From: Brevibacillus_H ginsengisoli
GTDB lineage: Bacteria; Bacillota; Bacilli; Brevibacillales; Brevibacillaceae
Assembly: GCF_050113715.1 (NCBI RefSeq)
Contig: NZ_JBNJQR010000014.1
Coordinates: 3,880 to 67,879, forward strand
Direction: 5' to 3'
DNA: 64,000 nucleotides
In this document: piece after piece, positions 25,572-34,900 of the stretch
Numbering within the stretch: the stretch's first letter is position 1
Layout: each line of letters starts with the position of its first letter
The notes under the pieces: generated by a model
Told to the model about the DNA's origin: nothing
Databases searched by the model: none
Seen by the model: only the letters and a program-made list of their open reading frames with translations
Position numbers and translations under genes: made by a program

Positions 25572-25635
25572 TTGTGCCACCTCCTGTACCTTGTTTCTTT
25601 TCTTACGACAATTAATGACCTTTTGTTGTATCAAG

Positions 25636-25667
25636 TCCCTACTGACGTGCAGGGGTGCATTCAGGGA
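25636..25667 (-). other. Nested hairpin upstream of rplC
   Basis: The minus strand folds as TCCCTGA-A-TGCA-CCCC-TGCA-CG-TCA-GT-AGGGA: a 4-bp stem with a CCCC loop inside a longer bulged stem. It lies about 65 nt before rplC in an unusually long 177-nt rpsJ-rplC gap. There is no T-tract, so it is a leader or processing element rather than a terminator. Confidence 0.5.
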
Positions 25668-25748
25668 TTACCAACTTAAAAAGCGATAAACATCTATGTG
25701 CCACGCGGCTCACTAAGACAACGCCTGCGTGTGTGTCGCGTTTTCTGC

Positions 25749-26057
25749 TTACAGTTTGATCTCGATGTCAACACCAGATGGAAGATCCAAACGCATAAGC
25801 GCATCAACCGTTTGTGGTGTTGGGTTCAAGATGTCGATCAAACGTTTGTGTGTACGCATCTCGAATTGTTCACGAGAATCTTTGTACTTGTGAACCGCAC
25901 GAAGGATTGTGTAAACTGCTTTCTCAGTAGGAAGTGGAATCGGACCGGATACGTTAGCACCAGAACGTTTCGCAGTTTCAACGATTTTCTCAGCGGATTG
26001 ATCGAGGATTTTGTGATCATACGCTTTCAAACGGATACGAATCTTTTGTTTTGCCAT
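25749..26057 (-). CDS. rpsJ: 30S ribosomal protein S10 (NusE)
   Basis: 102 aa from ATG 26057 (MAKQKIRIRLKAYDHKILDQ) behind AAAGGAGGGACTAAA. VSGPIPLPTEKAVYTILRAV and EQFEMRTHKRLIDILNPTPQ are the S10 signatures. Besides its place in the 30S head, S10 is NusE and links NusG to the ribosome in antitermination. It is the first gene of the S10 operon, with its own promoter and a leader of about 130 nt. Confidence 0.98.
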   Translation of the reverse strand: MAKQKIRIRLKAYDHKILDQSAEKIVETAKRSGANVSGPIPLPTEKAVYTILRAVHKYKDSREQFEMRTHKRLIDILNPTPQTVDALMRLDLPSGVDIEIKL

Positions 26058-26187
26058 TTTAGTCCCTCCTTTTTCGCCCATTTATATAACGGACATTTCT
26101 CCGTGGAAATATCCTGCACCCCAGCCATGGCAAAGGGTCCGGGTGTGTCAGCAACCTCCCACATCATCGCAAGTCCATGACCAACAT
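26058..26187 (-). promoter_or_regulatory. Structured 5' leader of the S10 operon
   Basis: Between the promoter and rpsJ lies a leader of about 130 nt. One hairpin is GGATATTTC-CACG-GAGAAATGTCC (26090-26113, 9 bp with one G-T pair). Upstream, ACACACCCGGACCC can pair with GGGGTG across the TTTGCCATGGCT segment. Neither is followed by a T-tract. Ribosomal-protein leaders are common here in Firmicutes, but I cannot name the ligand. Confidence 0.5.
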
Positions 26188-26192
26188 TCACT

Positions 26193-26221
26193 ATTTTACT
26201 AAAAATGCATAGGCGTTGCAA
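26193..26221 (-). promoter_or_regulatory. SigA-type promoter of the S10-spc-alpha operon
   Basis: TTGCAA (26216-26221), a 17-nt spacer and TAAAAT (26193-26198), with the T-rich minus-strand stretches typical of strong promoters nearby. Start predicted near 26186. No other strong promoter or terminator was seen until rplQ, so the transcript may span about 15 kb. Confidence 0.7.
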
Positions 26222-26422
26222 GTTTTTTTTGCTTCACTTTTTCATTTTTTCATAGTGTTTATTTCTTTGGTTCGTAAACTCACTTTGACTATGTTACAGG
26301 CTTCCTTCCTAAAATGCAAGCGGGATTGTCTCCCAGATGAGATTTCCTTGTTAATTCGCTACAATACGATTACCTTATATATAGAAGAGATGAAGATAAT
26401 AATGAAATTAGGTGATCCATAT

Positions 26423-26830
26423 ATGATTGAACAAACTCCTTATGAGGCTCTGGGTGGAGAAGAAACCATACGTATGCTGGTTGATAATTTCTACCCGCGA
26501 GTTGCCAATGATCCGTTGTTAAGCCCTATCTTTCCAAAGGACCTAACGCCAGTACAGGAAAAGCAGTTTCTATTCCTTACTCAGTTCCTTGGAGGAGAAC
26601 CCCTCTATTCTAATGTGCATGGTCATCCGTTGATGCGAGCTCGCCATCTACCCTTCAAAGTTACACCGAAACGCGCTGAGCGCTGGTTGAAGTTAATGCG
26701 TGAATCGATGGATGCGATTAGCTTACAGGGACATGCCAGGGACTTCATGTATGAGCGCTTGATTCAAGTAGCTGGGCATATGGTGAATTCTCCTGACGAC
26801 GAAGAAACAGAATATCTTGCAACCTTATAA
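26423..26830 (+). CDS. Group II truncated hemoglobin (YjbI/GlbO-type)
   Basis: 135 aa from ATG 26423 (MIEQTPYEALGGEETIRMLV), preceded by AGGTGAT at 8 nt. An ATG at 26402 and a frame open to 26216 have weaker sites. Globin features: DNFYPRVANDPLLSPIFP, QFLTQFLGGEPLYSN, and the proximal-His region GHPLMRARHLPFKVTPKRAE with a Trp (RWLKLM) in helix G typical of group II. Such proteins bind O2 or NO and are linked to oxidative or nitrosative protection. A weak TTGACT-19-TAAAAT lies at 26285-26315. It is the only plus-strand gene in the ribosomal block and is flanked by terminators on both sides of the str end. Confidence 0.9.
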   Translation: MIEQTPYEALGGEETIRMLVDNFYPRVANDPLLSPIFPKDLTPVQEKQFLFLTQFLGGEPLYSNVHGHPLMRARHLPFKVTPKRAERWLKLMRESMDAISLQGHARDFMYERLIQVAGHMVNSPDDEETEYLATL

Positions 26831-26850
26831 ATAAGAAGAGTCATGAAAAT

Positions 26851-26876
26851 CGTGGACACCTGTCTGCGGTTTTTTT
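26851..26876 (+). terminator. Terminator of the truncated hemoglobin gene
   Basis: CGTGGAC-ACCT-GTCTGCG forms a 7-bp stem with G-T pairs, followed by GTTTTTTT. Confidence 0.75.
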
Positions 26877-26903
26877 GCATTACATTTGCTTTTGATTGTT
26901 TGA

Positions 26904-26963
26904 TTAAAAACAAATGACCCGTAAGAAGGGTCACCTTGGGAAAAGTGTCCAACTTACGGGTCA
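26904..26963 (-). terminator. Terminator after tuf
   Basis: Minus-strand stem TGACCCGTAAG/CTTACGGGTCA (11 bp) with a loop of about 27 nt that can fold further (AAGGTGACCCTT), followed by TTTGTTTTTAA. It ends the str operon and faces the globin terminator. Confidence 0.85.
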
Positions 26964-26985
26964 CAACAGATCTGAGTCTGTTTAA

Positions 26986-28176
26986 TTATTCAACGATAGT
27001 AGCTACTACGCCAGCGCCTACTGTACGGCCACCTTCGCGGATCGCGAAACGAGTACCTTGTTCCATCGCAACTGGAGCGATAAGTTCAACAGTGAACTCA
27101 GTGTTATCGCCAGGCATGATCATTTCAACGCCTTCTGGCAATTGGATGATACCTGTTACGTCAGTTGTACGGAAGTAGAATTGTGGACGGTAGTTAGCGA
27201 AGAATGGAGTGTGACGTCCACCCTCTTCTTTAGAAAGAACGTAAACTTCTGCTTTGAACTTAGTGTAAGGCTTAACGGAACCTGGTTTAGCCAAACATTG
27301 TCCACGCTCGATGTCTTTACGCTCAACACCACGGAGAAGAGCACCGATGTTGTCCCCTGCTTGTGCAGAATCCAACAATTTACGGAACATCTCAACACCA
27401 GTTACAGTAGTTGTGCGAGTTTCTTCAGCAAGACCAATAACTTCTACTTGGTCACCAACTTTAACTACACCGCGCTCTACACGACCAGTAGCAACTGTAC
27501 CACGACCAGTGATGGTGAATACGTCCTCTACAGGCATCAAGAAAGGTTTGTCAGTTGCACGTTCAGGAGTTGGGATGTAGCTGTCAACAGCTTCCATCAA
27601 TTCCTTGATTTTGTTAGCCCACTCACCAGTTGGGTTATCAAGAGCTTCTTTAGCAGAACCTTTGATTACTGGAGTGTCATCGCCTGGGAATTCGTATTGG
27701 GAAAGAAGGTCACGAATTTCCATTTCAACGAGTTCAAGCAACTCTTCATCGTCAACCATGTCGCATTTGTTCATGAATACTACGATGTAAGGTACGCCTA
27801 CTTGTTTGGAAAGAAGGATGTGCTCACGAGTTTGTGGCATTGGACCATCAGCAGCAGATACTACGAGGATCGCGCCGTCCATTTGAGCAGCACCAGTGAT
27901 CATGTTTTTAACGTAGTCAGCGTGTCCAGGGCAGTCAACGTGAGCGTAGTGACGGTTGTCAGTTTCGTACTCAACGTGAGCTGTGTTGATTGTGATACCA
28001 CGTTCGCGCTCTTCTGGAGCAGCGTCGATGCTACCGTAATCCATAGCTTTTGCTTTACCGGATTGGGAAAGAACTGTTGTGATAGCAGCAGTCAAAGTTG
28101 TTTTACCATGGTCAACGTGACCGATAGTACCAATGTTAACGTGTGGTTTATTACGCTCAAACTTTTCTTTAGCCAT
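26986..28176 (-). CDS. tuf: Translation elongation factor EF-Tu
   Basis: 396 aa. G1 GHVDHGKTTLTAAI, G3 DCPGHADYVKNM and G4 NKCDMVDD define the GTPase; domains II and III follow to IREGGRTVGAGVVATIVE. The GITINTAHVEYET effector loop is intact. It delivers aminoacyl-tRNA to the A site. Codon usage is highly biased, like that of other str-operon genes. The 158-nt gap after fusA contains a perfect hairpin at 28301-28321. This is the only tuf copy in the window. Confidence 0.99.
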   Translation of the reverse strand: MAKEKFERNKPHVNIGTIGHVDHGKTTLTAAITTVLSQSGKAKAMDYGSIDAAPEERERGITINTAHVEYETDNRHYAHVDCPGHADYVKNMITGAAQMDGAILVVSAADGPMPQTREHILLSKQVGVPYIVVFMNKCDMVDDEELLELVEMEIRDLLSQYEFPGDDTPVIKGSAKEALDNPTGEWANKIKELMEAVDSYIPTPERATDKPFLMPVEDVFTITGRGTVATGRVERGVVKVGDQVEVIGLAEETRTTTVTGVEMFRKLLDSAQAGDNIGALLRGVERKDIERGQCLAKPGSVKPYTKFKAEVYVLSKEEGGRHTPFFANYRPQFYFRTTDVTGIIQLPEGVEMIMPGDNTEFTVELIAPVAMEQGTRFAIREGGRTVGAGVVATIVE

Positions 28177-28300
28177 GAGAGTTTAATCCTCCTTAAAAAT
28201 TAGAGATTCTAGTTTAAAAGAAAGGCTTACCATATGTAGCATGGTTGTCCATGAAATATTGTAAACCTTTCTCGATTTAAGATAAAGAGAAAAGAAGATC

Positions 28301-28321
28301 ATTGGCAATTTTTTTGCCAAT
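28301..28321 (-). other. Inverted repeat in the fusA-tuf gap
   Basis: ATTGGCAA-AAAAA-TTGCCAAT, a perfect 8-bp stem, starts 14 nt after the fusA stop. The downstream sequence is T-rich but interrupted (GATCTTCTTTTCTC), so it may be a weak terminator or a processing/stability element that sets the EF-G:EF-Tu ratio. Confidence 0.5.
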
Positions 28322-28334
28322 CCAAAAGTGAGGA

Positions 28335-30413
28335 TTATTCGCCCTTGGATTTTTTGATGATTTCTTCAGAGATGAACTTCGGTACTTCTTCGTAGTGGTC
28401 AAGATGCATAGAGTATTGTCCACGACCTTGAGTACGGGAACGAAGTACTGTAGAGTATCCGAACATCTCGGAGAGTGGTACCATGGAACGGATAACTTGT
28501 GCATTTGCACGAGCGTCCATACCTTCGATACGACCACGACGAGAGTTCAAGTCACCCATTACATCGCCCATGTACTCATCTGGTACAGTTACTTCTACTT
28601 TCATGATTGGCTCAAGAAGAACCGCGCCACACTTCTTCGCAGCTTCCTTCAATGCCAAGGAACCAGCTACTTTAAACGCCATCTCGGAGGAGTCAACATC
28701 ATGGTAGCTACCGTCTACGAGGACAGCTTTGATGTCAACCAATGGGAAGCCTGCGAGTACACCATTTTTCATGGATTCTTCGATACCAGCTTGAACAGCA
28801 GGTACGTATTCGCGTGGTACTACCCCACCGACGATTTTGTTTTCGAACTCAAAGCCTTTACCAGCTTCAAGTGGAGAGAATTCAACCCAAACGTGACCGA
28901 ATTGACCACGACCACCAGATTGACGGACGAATTTACCTTCCACTTTAGCGTGGGTACGGAATGTTTCGCGGTAAGCAACCTGAGGCGCACCTACGTTTGC
29001 TTCCACTTTAAATTCGCGTTTCATACGGTCAACGATGATTTCAAGGTGAAGCTCACCCATACCGGAGATGATTGTTTGACCAGTTTCTTCATCTGTATGT
29101 GTACGGAACGTCGGATCTTCTTCAGCCAATTTAGAAAGGGCGATACCCATCTTGTCTTGATCTGCTTTGGATTTAGGTTCAATCGCTACAGAGATAACTG
29201 GCTCTGGGAATGTCATAGACTCAAGGATAACTGGGGATTTCTCATCGCAGAGTGTATCACCAGTTGTTGTATCTTTAAGACCTACGGCAGACGCAATGTC
29301 ACCAGAGTATACAACTTCAATCTCTTGACGGTGGTTAGCGTGCATTTGCAGGATACGTCCTACGCGTTCACGTTTACCTTTTGTGGAGTTCAATACATAT
29401 GAACCAGAGTTGAGTGTACCAGAGTACACACGGAAGAAGGTCAATTTACCAACATAAGGGTCAGTCATGATCTTGAACGCAAGAGCAGAGAACGGACCAT
29501 TGTCGTCGGATTCACGAGTTACTTCTTCATCAGTATCTGGAATCATACCTTTGATCGCAGGAATGTCAATCGGAGCTGGCAAGTAAGCAACTACTGCATC
29601 CAACATCGGTTGAACCCCTTTGTTTTTGTAAGAAGATCCACAAAGAACTGGAGTGATGCTTACTTCGATAGTACCTTTACGAATTGCGCGTTTGATCTCG
29701 TCAACCGTCAACTCTTCACCTTCGAGGTATTTCATCATGAGTTCTTCATCTTGTTCAGCTGCTGCTTCAACAAGTGCAAGGTGAAGCTCTTCGCATTTGT
29801 CTTTCAAGTCAGCAGGGATCTCGGTAGCTTCAGATGTTTTACCAAGGTCATCAGTATAGATGATCGCTTTCATTTCAACGAGGTCAACCATACCCAAGAA
29901 CTTGTCTTCAGCACCGATTGGATATTGAATAGCAACAGGGCGAGCACCAAGACGTGTGCGGATTTGCTCCAAGCACATGTCAAAGTTAGCACCGATGATG
30001 TCCATTTTGTTGATGTAGCATACACGTGGTACACCGTAACGGTCAGCTTGGCGCCAAACAGTTTCGGTTTGTGGTTCTACTCCACCTTTTGCATCGAAAA
30101 CAGTAACCGCACCATCGAGTACGCGAAGGGAACGTTCTACTTCAACTGTGAAGTCTACGTGCCCTGGTGTGTCAATGATATTAATACGGTGACCATCCCA
30201 TTGAGCAGTGGTAGCAGCAGAGGTGATTGTGATACCGCGCTCTTGTTCTTGTTCCATCCAGTCCATGGTAGCTGCACCTTCGTGCACCTCACCAATTTTG
30301 TGAACGCGACCAGTATAGAAAAGAATGCGCTCAGTAGTTGTCGTTTTACCAGCATCGATGTGTGCCATAATACCGATATTACGAGTATTCGCTAGTGAGA
30401 ACTCGCGAGCCAT
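28335..30413 (-). CDS. fusA: Translation elongation factor EF-G
   Basis: 692 aa, full length. GTPase motifs GIMAHIDAGKTTTTERIL, DTPGHVDFTVEVERSLRV and INKMDIIGANF are present; domain IV has HDVDSSEMAFKVAGSLALKE and the C-terminal region MFGYSTVLRSRTQGRGQYSM. It drives tRNA-mRNA translocation. The fusidic-acid pocket (EDPTFRTHTDEETGQTIISG) looks ordinary. It lies between rpsG and tuf in the str operon. Confidence 0.99.
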   Translation of the reverse strand: MAREFSLANTRNIGIMAHIDAGKTTTTERILFYTGRVHKIGEVHEGAATMDWMEQEQERGITITSAATTAQWDGHRINIIDTPGHVDFTVEVERSLRVLDGAVTVFDAKGGVEPQTETVWRQADRYGVPRVCYINKMDIIGANFDMCLEQIRTRLGARPVAIQYPIGAEDKFLGMVDLVEMKAIIYTDDLGKTSEATEIPADLKDKCEELHLALVEAAAEQDEELMMKYLEGEELTVDEIKRAIRKGTIEVSITPVLCGSSYKNKGVQPMLDAVVAYLPAPIDIPAIKGMIPDTDEEVTRESDDNGPFSALAFKIMTDPYVGKLTFFRVYSGTLNSGSYVLNSTKGKRERVGRILQMHANHRQEIEVVYSGDIASAVGLKDTTTGDTLCDEKSPVILESMTFPEPVISVAIEPKSKADQDKMGIALSKLAEEDPTFRTHTDEETGQTIISGMGELHLEIIVDRMKREFKVEANVGAPQVAYRETFRTHAKVEGKFVRQSGGRGQFGHVWVEFSPLEAGKGFEFENKIVGGVVPREYVPAVQAGIEESMKNGVLAGFPLVDIKAVLVDGSYHDVDSSEMAFKVAGSLALKEAAKKCGAVLLEPIMKVEVTVPDEYMGDVMGDLNSRRGRIEGMDARANAQVIRSMVPLSEMFGYSTVLRSRTQGRGQYSMHLDHYEEVPKFISEEIIKKSKGE

Positions 30414-30451
30414 TTAGGAATGCTCCTTCCATACTCAATATATGAGAAAAT

Positions 30452-30476
30452 GCGGGCGTCCTAAGCGGACACCCGC
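30452..30476 (-). other. GC-rich hairpin between rpsG and fusA
   Basis: GCGGGTGTCC-GCTTA-GGACGCCCGC is a 10-bp stem with one mismatch, followed by ATTTTCTC on the minus strand. It is 10 nt after the rpsG stop. The short T-stretch could make it a partial attenuator within the str operon. Confidence 0.55.
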
Positions 30477-30485
30477 TTTGGGATC

Positions 30486-30956
30486 CTACCAGCGATAGTG
30501 CGCAAACGCTTTGTTTGCTTCAGCCATTTTGTGAGTATCCTCACGTTTCTTAACAGCTGCACCAGTATTGTTCGCTGCATCCATAATTTCATTCGCTAAA
30601 CGAAGTTCCATCGTTTTTTCACCGCGGTTACGCGCGTAGTTTACCAACCAACGAAGACCAAGAGTCGTACGACGCTCTGGCTTAACTTCGATTGGAACTT
30701 GGTAGTTAGCACCACCAACACGGCGAGCTTTTACTTCAAGAACTGGCATGATGTTTTTCAGTGCTTCTTCAAACACTTCCATTGGTTCACGACCAGTGCG
30801 TTCTTGAATGAGGTTGAAAGCAGAGTACAGGATGTTTTGAGAAACACCGCGCTTACCATCCAACATCATACGGTTGATCAAACGAGTTACGAGTTTGCTA
30901 TTGTAAATAGGATCAGGTAATACGTCTCGACGAGTTACAGGACCTTTACGTGGCAT
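30486..30956 (-). CDS. rpsG: 30S ribosomal protein S7
   Basis: 156 aa from ATG 30956 (MPRKGPVTRRDVLPDPIYNS), behind AAGGAGGGGAACAT. The frame open to 30977 reads through that site. VKARRVGGANYQVPIEVKPE and KREDTHKMAEANKAFAHYRW are S7 signatures. It initiates assembly of the 30S head and in many bacteria autoregulates the str operon. Confidence 0.98.
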   Translation of the reverse strand: MPRKGPVTRRDVLPDPIYNSKLVTRLINRMMLDGKRGVSQNILYSAFNLIQERTGREPMEVFEEALKNIMPVLEVKARRVGGANYQVPIEVKPERRTTLGLRWLVNYARNRGEKTMELRLANEIMDAANNTGAAVKKREDTHKMAEANKAFAHYRW

Positions 30957-31007
30957 ATGTTCCCCTCCTTCTTCCAAAGATGATTACGTTATATGACTAA
31001 CGTTAAC

Positions 31008-31463
31008 TTATTTTTTCTTAGGAGCTGCTGCAACCGGTTTGCCGTCTTTACCAAGTTTAGGACGTTTAGTACCATACTTGGAACGAGCTTGCATACGGTT
31101 GTTAACACCAGCTGTGTCAAGCGCACCACGAACGATGTGGTAACGTACCCCTGGTAAGTCTTTTACACGACCACCACGAACGAGTACTACGCTATGCTCT
31201 TGCAAGTTGTGACCAATACCACCGATGTAAGCAGTTACCTCGATTCCGTTAGTCAAGCGTACACGAGCATATTTACGAAGCGCGGAGTTCGGCTTCTTAG
31301 GTGTCATAGTACCTACACGAGTACATACACCGCGTTTTTGTGGAGAGCTTTGGTTCGTTTGAGACTTCTTGAAGCTGTTGTACCCTTTTTGAAGAGCTGG
31401 GGACTTAGACTTCACGACTTTGTCTGTACGACCTTTGCGCACTAATTGATTCATTGTAGGCAT
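31008..31463 (-). CDS. rpsL: 30S ribosomal protein S12
   Basis: 151 aa, about a dozen residues longer than B. subtilis S12 because of a C-terminal tail LGKDGKPVAAAPKKK. The core is normal: VSSP-type loop (SSPQKRGVCTRVGTMTPKKP), the decoding-site Lys56 in TPKKPNS and Lys101 in RGGRVKDLPGVR. These are the wild-type residues associated with streptomycin sensitivity. S12 controls decoding accuracy. It follows rplGB by 115 nt and lies 51 nt before rpsG. Confidence 0.98.
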   Translation of the reverse strand: MPTMNQLVRKGRTDKVVKSKSPALQKGYNSFKKSQTNQSSPQKRGVCTRVGTMTPKKPNSALRKYARVRLTNGIEVTAYIGGIGHNLQEHSVVLVRGGRVKDLPGVRYHIVRGALDTAGVNNRMQARSKYGTKRPKLGKDGKPVAAAPKKK

Positions 31464-31578
31464 TGTATTTACCTCCTTCCTTAATTCCTTCTCAAGACCA
31501 CAGATCCAGGTGAGTCATAAATGGCCAAATAGAAAGTTCTTGTTTGCAAGTTACAGAGAAATTGCAACAAAAACGTGG

Positions 31579-31833
31579 TTAACTACTTTTTTTAATCGCA
31601 GCAATCGCTGCGCCTACATCGATGCCACATGCCTTGCCTAAGCGCCGCATGGAATCAACATAGATGACCGGCACACCCTTCTCCTTGCATAGAAGCGCGA
31701 TTTTTTGAGTCAGACGTTTGTCCGCATCTTTGGCGATGAAGACTTCCTCAACCGTGTTGTTACCCACTGCTTTGGTTGTCTGATTAATCCCAATCGCTAA
31801 CTCCTTCGCCCGCTCTACTTTTTCATAAGACAT
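31579..31833 (-). CDS. rplGB: L7Ae-family ribosomal protein (YbxF type)
   Basis: 84 aa from ATG 31833 (MSYEKVERAKELAIGINQTT) with GGAGG about 10 nt upstream. The L7Ae core VEEVFIAKDADKRLTQKIAL and the C-terminal MRRLGKACGIDVGAAIAA match B. subtilis YbxF, a kink-turn RNA binding protein found on ribosomes. It is the first gene of the str operon here: a strong promoter lies at 31878-31906. Its exact role in translation is not settled. Confidence 0.93.
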   Translation of the reverse strand: MSYEKVERAKELAIGINQTTKAVGNNTVEEVFIAKDADKRLTQKIALLCKEKGVPVIYVDSMRRLGKACGIDVGAAIAAIKKSS

Positions 31834-31877
31834 GTGATCATATCCTCCAAAGCAAAGTATATCAGGCACACTTGAAT

Positions 31878-31906
31878 ATAGTATCAGGTGGCTATCAGAA
31901 AGTCAA
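31878..31906 (-). promoter_or_regulatory. SigA-type promoter of the str operon
   Basis: TTGACT (31901-31906), a 17-nt spacer and TACTAT (31878-31883) with TGA before it (extended -10). It drives rplGB-rpsL-rpsG-fusA-tuf separately from rpoBC. Confidence 0.75.
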
Positions 31907-31920
31907 CTCTATTTAAAAAA

Positions 31921-31975
31921 AGTTTGTAAAAATATTTGAGAGAAGACACCTCCGTGTTATGAGAGGCGTCTTCTC
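31921..31975 (-). terminator. Terminator after rpoC
   Basis: Minus-strand stem GAGAAGACGCCTC/GAGGTGTCTTCTC (13 bp, one G-T) with a 10-nt loop, followed by TCAAATATTTTTACAAACTTTTTTT. The T-tract begins a few nt late, so some readthrough is possible. Confidence 0.75.
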
Positions 31976-31982
31976 CTAAGCA

Positions 31983-34900
31983 TTATTCTGCCATTGTTAC
32001 GGTTTCACGAGATTCTAACTCCTGAGCATCTAACAACTCTTGTTGCTGTTCTGCTGTAAGGACTTTGGTATTGCGGTAACGAGACATACCAGTACCTGCA
32101 GGAATCAGCTTACCGATAATAACGTTCTCTTTGAGACCAAGCAAGCGGTCCACTTTTCCTTTGATCGCGGCATCAGTCAAGACACGAGTTGTCTCTTGGA
32201 AGGACGCTGCCGATAAGAAGGAATCAGTTTCCAGGGATGCTTTGGTAATACCAAGCAATACTGGGCGACCAACCGCTGGGTTTCTTCCTTCCATGAGAAC
32301 TTTAGCATTGGCTTTCTCAAACTCATGGGTTTCCACGAAGGAGCCTGGCAACAGATCAGTGTCTCCGCTGTCAGCAACACGAAGTTTGCGCAGCATCTGA
32401 CGGATCATAACCTCAACGTGCTTGTCGTTGATTTCTACCCCTTGCATACGGTATACCTTCTGTACCTCTTGGAGGATGTAGTTGGAAACACCGCGCAATC
32501 CGCGAACTTTGAGCATTTCCTTCGGATCAACAGAACCCTCGGTCAACTCATCACCCGCACTTACTTTTGTACCAACGGAAGTTTTTACACGGGAACCGTA
32601 AGGAACAGCATAGACTTTGTTCTCTGCTTCTCCGCGCACTTCGATTTCGCGGCGGTCTTTACCTTCACGAATATCGATAACTTCCCCGTCAATTTCAGAG
32701 ATAACGGCTTGACCTTTCGGGTTACGCGCTTCAAACAACTCTTGAATACGCGGCAAACCTTGCGTGATATCGTCTCCGGCAACCCCACCGGTATGGAACG
32801 TACGCATGGTGAGCTGTGTTCCAGGTTCCCCGATGGACTGAGCGGCGATGATACCAACTGCTTCACCGATTTCAACCTCTGCGCCTGTTGCAAGGTTGCG
32901 TCCATAGCAACGTTTGCAGACACCGTGGCTGGTACGGCAAGCCAAGACATTACGGATATAAACATCTTTAATTCCGACACGAACAATCTCTTCAGCCATT
33001 TCTTCCGTAATCTCTTCGTTACGGCTAACCATGACTTCGCCTGTTTCTGGGTGGCGTACGGTTTCGAAGCACGTACGACCAGTCAAGCGATCAGACAATT
33101 TTTCGATCTCTTCCTTACCATCGCGAATTGCGCTAACGCGGATACCTTTATCGGTTCCACAATCGATATCACGTACGATTACGTCTTGCGCTACGTCAAC
33201 CAGACGACGAGTCAAGTAACCGGAGTCCGCTGTACGAAGAGCCGTATCCGCCAAACCTTTACGCGCACCGTGCGTGGAGATAAAGTACTCCAATACCGTC
33301 AGACCTTCACGGAAGTTGGATTTGATTGGCAACTCAATGATTCGACCGGATGGGTTGGCCATCAGACCACGCATACCGGCGAGCTGGGTAATCTGCGATA
33401 CGTTACCGCGGGCACCAGAGTTAGCCATCATGAAGATCGCGTTAAATTTATCCATCGACTTCATCAATACTTCAGTAACTTCGTCCTTCGCTTTGGACCA
33501 GATGGAGATAACACGGTCATAACGCTCGTCTTCCGTAATCAAACCACGGCGATATTGCGTTTGTACCGTTGCCACTTTCTCGTCGGCAGCCGCAAGGATT
33601 TCTTTTTTCTTTTCAGGTACAACGATGTCATGAACCGCGATGGTAATCCCTGCTTTGGTAGAGTAAGTGAAGCCCAACTCTTTAATTCGGTCCAAAATGA
33701 TGGACGATTGAGTGGTTCCAAAGCGGCGGAAACATTCCGCAATGATAGTTCCCAAGAAACCTTTTTTCACAGCGGAGTTTTCAGGGATTGCCTTGATGAA
33801 TTCTTTTACGTTTGTACCTTTTTCAAAAATAAAGTACTCATCAGGTACTTTGTTTGCCAAGTTATCTTTGCTCGGCGTGTTAATAAACGGCAATTCCGGC
33901 GGGAAGATTTCATTGAAGATCACTTTACCCGCAGTCGTTACCAGAAGCGCCTTCTCCTGTTCAGGTGTAAAGGACGTTTTCTTCAAGCTGCTTGCTGGCA
34001 CGGCAATGCGTGTTTGCAAGTGAATGTATCCATTTTGATAAGCGGCGATCGCATCGGCAGGATCGCGGTAAACTGTACCTTCCCCTTTTGCGCCTTCGCG
34101 TTCAAGCGTCAAGTAGTAGGAACCGAGAACCATGTCCTGAGATGGCGTAACAACCGGCTTACCGTCTTTCGGGTTCAAGATGTTCTGAGCAGCGAGCATC
34201 AGGATACGCGCTTCTGCTTGAGCTTCTGCAGAGAGCGGTACGTGAACCGCCATTTGGTCACCGTCGAAGTCAGCGTTATACGCTGTACAAACGAGTGGGT
34301 GCAAACGGATTGCACGTCCTTCAACAAGCACTGGTTCAAATGCCTGGATACCCAAACGGTGAAGGGTAGGGGCACGGTTTAACAGAACTGGATGTTCACG
34401 GATTACTTCCTCCAAAACATCCCAAACTTCTGGTTGAACGCGCTCTACTTTGCGTTTCGCGCTCTTGATGTTGTGCGCCAATCCTTTGGACACCAGTTCC
34501 TTCATAACAAACGGCTTGAAAAGTTCCAGAGCCATTTCTTTTGGTAAACCACATTGGTAAATCTTCAGGTTTGGACCTACGACGATAACAGAACGACCAG
34601 AGTAGTCAACACGTTTACCGAGTAAGTTCTGACGGAAACGACCTTGTTTACCTTTGAGCATATGGCTCAAAGATTTGAGCGGACGGTTACCAGGACCTGT
34701 TACAGGGCGACCACGGCGGCCGTTATCGATCAACGCGTCTACCGCTTCTTGCAGCATGCGTTTTTCATTTTGCACGATAATGTCTGGTGCACCCAGTTCA
34801 AGCAGGCGCTTCAAACGGTTGTTACGGTTAATGACACGGCGATACAAATCGTTCAAGTCGGAAGTAGCAAAACGTCCGCCATCCAATTGAACCATTGGAC

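Noticed and set aside
27058..28203. A 381-codon plus-strand frame antisense to tuf
   Set aside because: It is the shadow of a strongly codon-biased gene; the Cys/Phe/Ser/Val-rich product resembles no protein family.
28395..30395. Long plus-strand frames antisense to fusA
   Set aside because: Same shadow effect; the minus-strand frame is an intact EF-G.
32325..34382. A 685-codon plus-strand open frame antisense to rpoC
   Set aside because: Its translation has no recognisable domain and it mirrors the third-position bias of the highly conserved rpoC frame. No ribosome-binding site or promoter fits.
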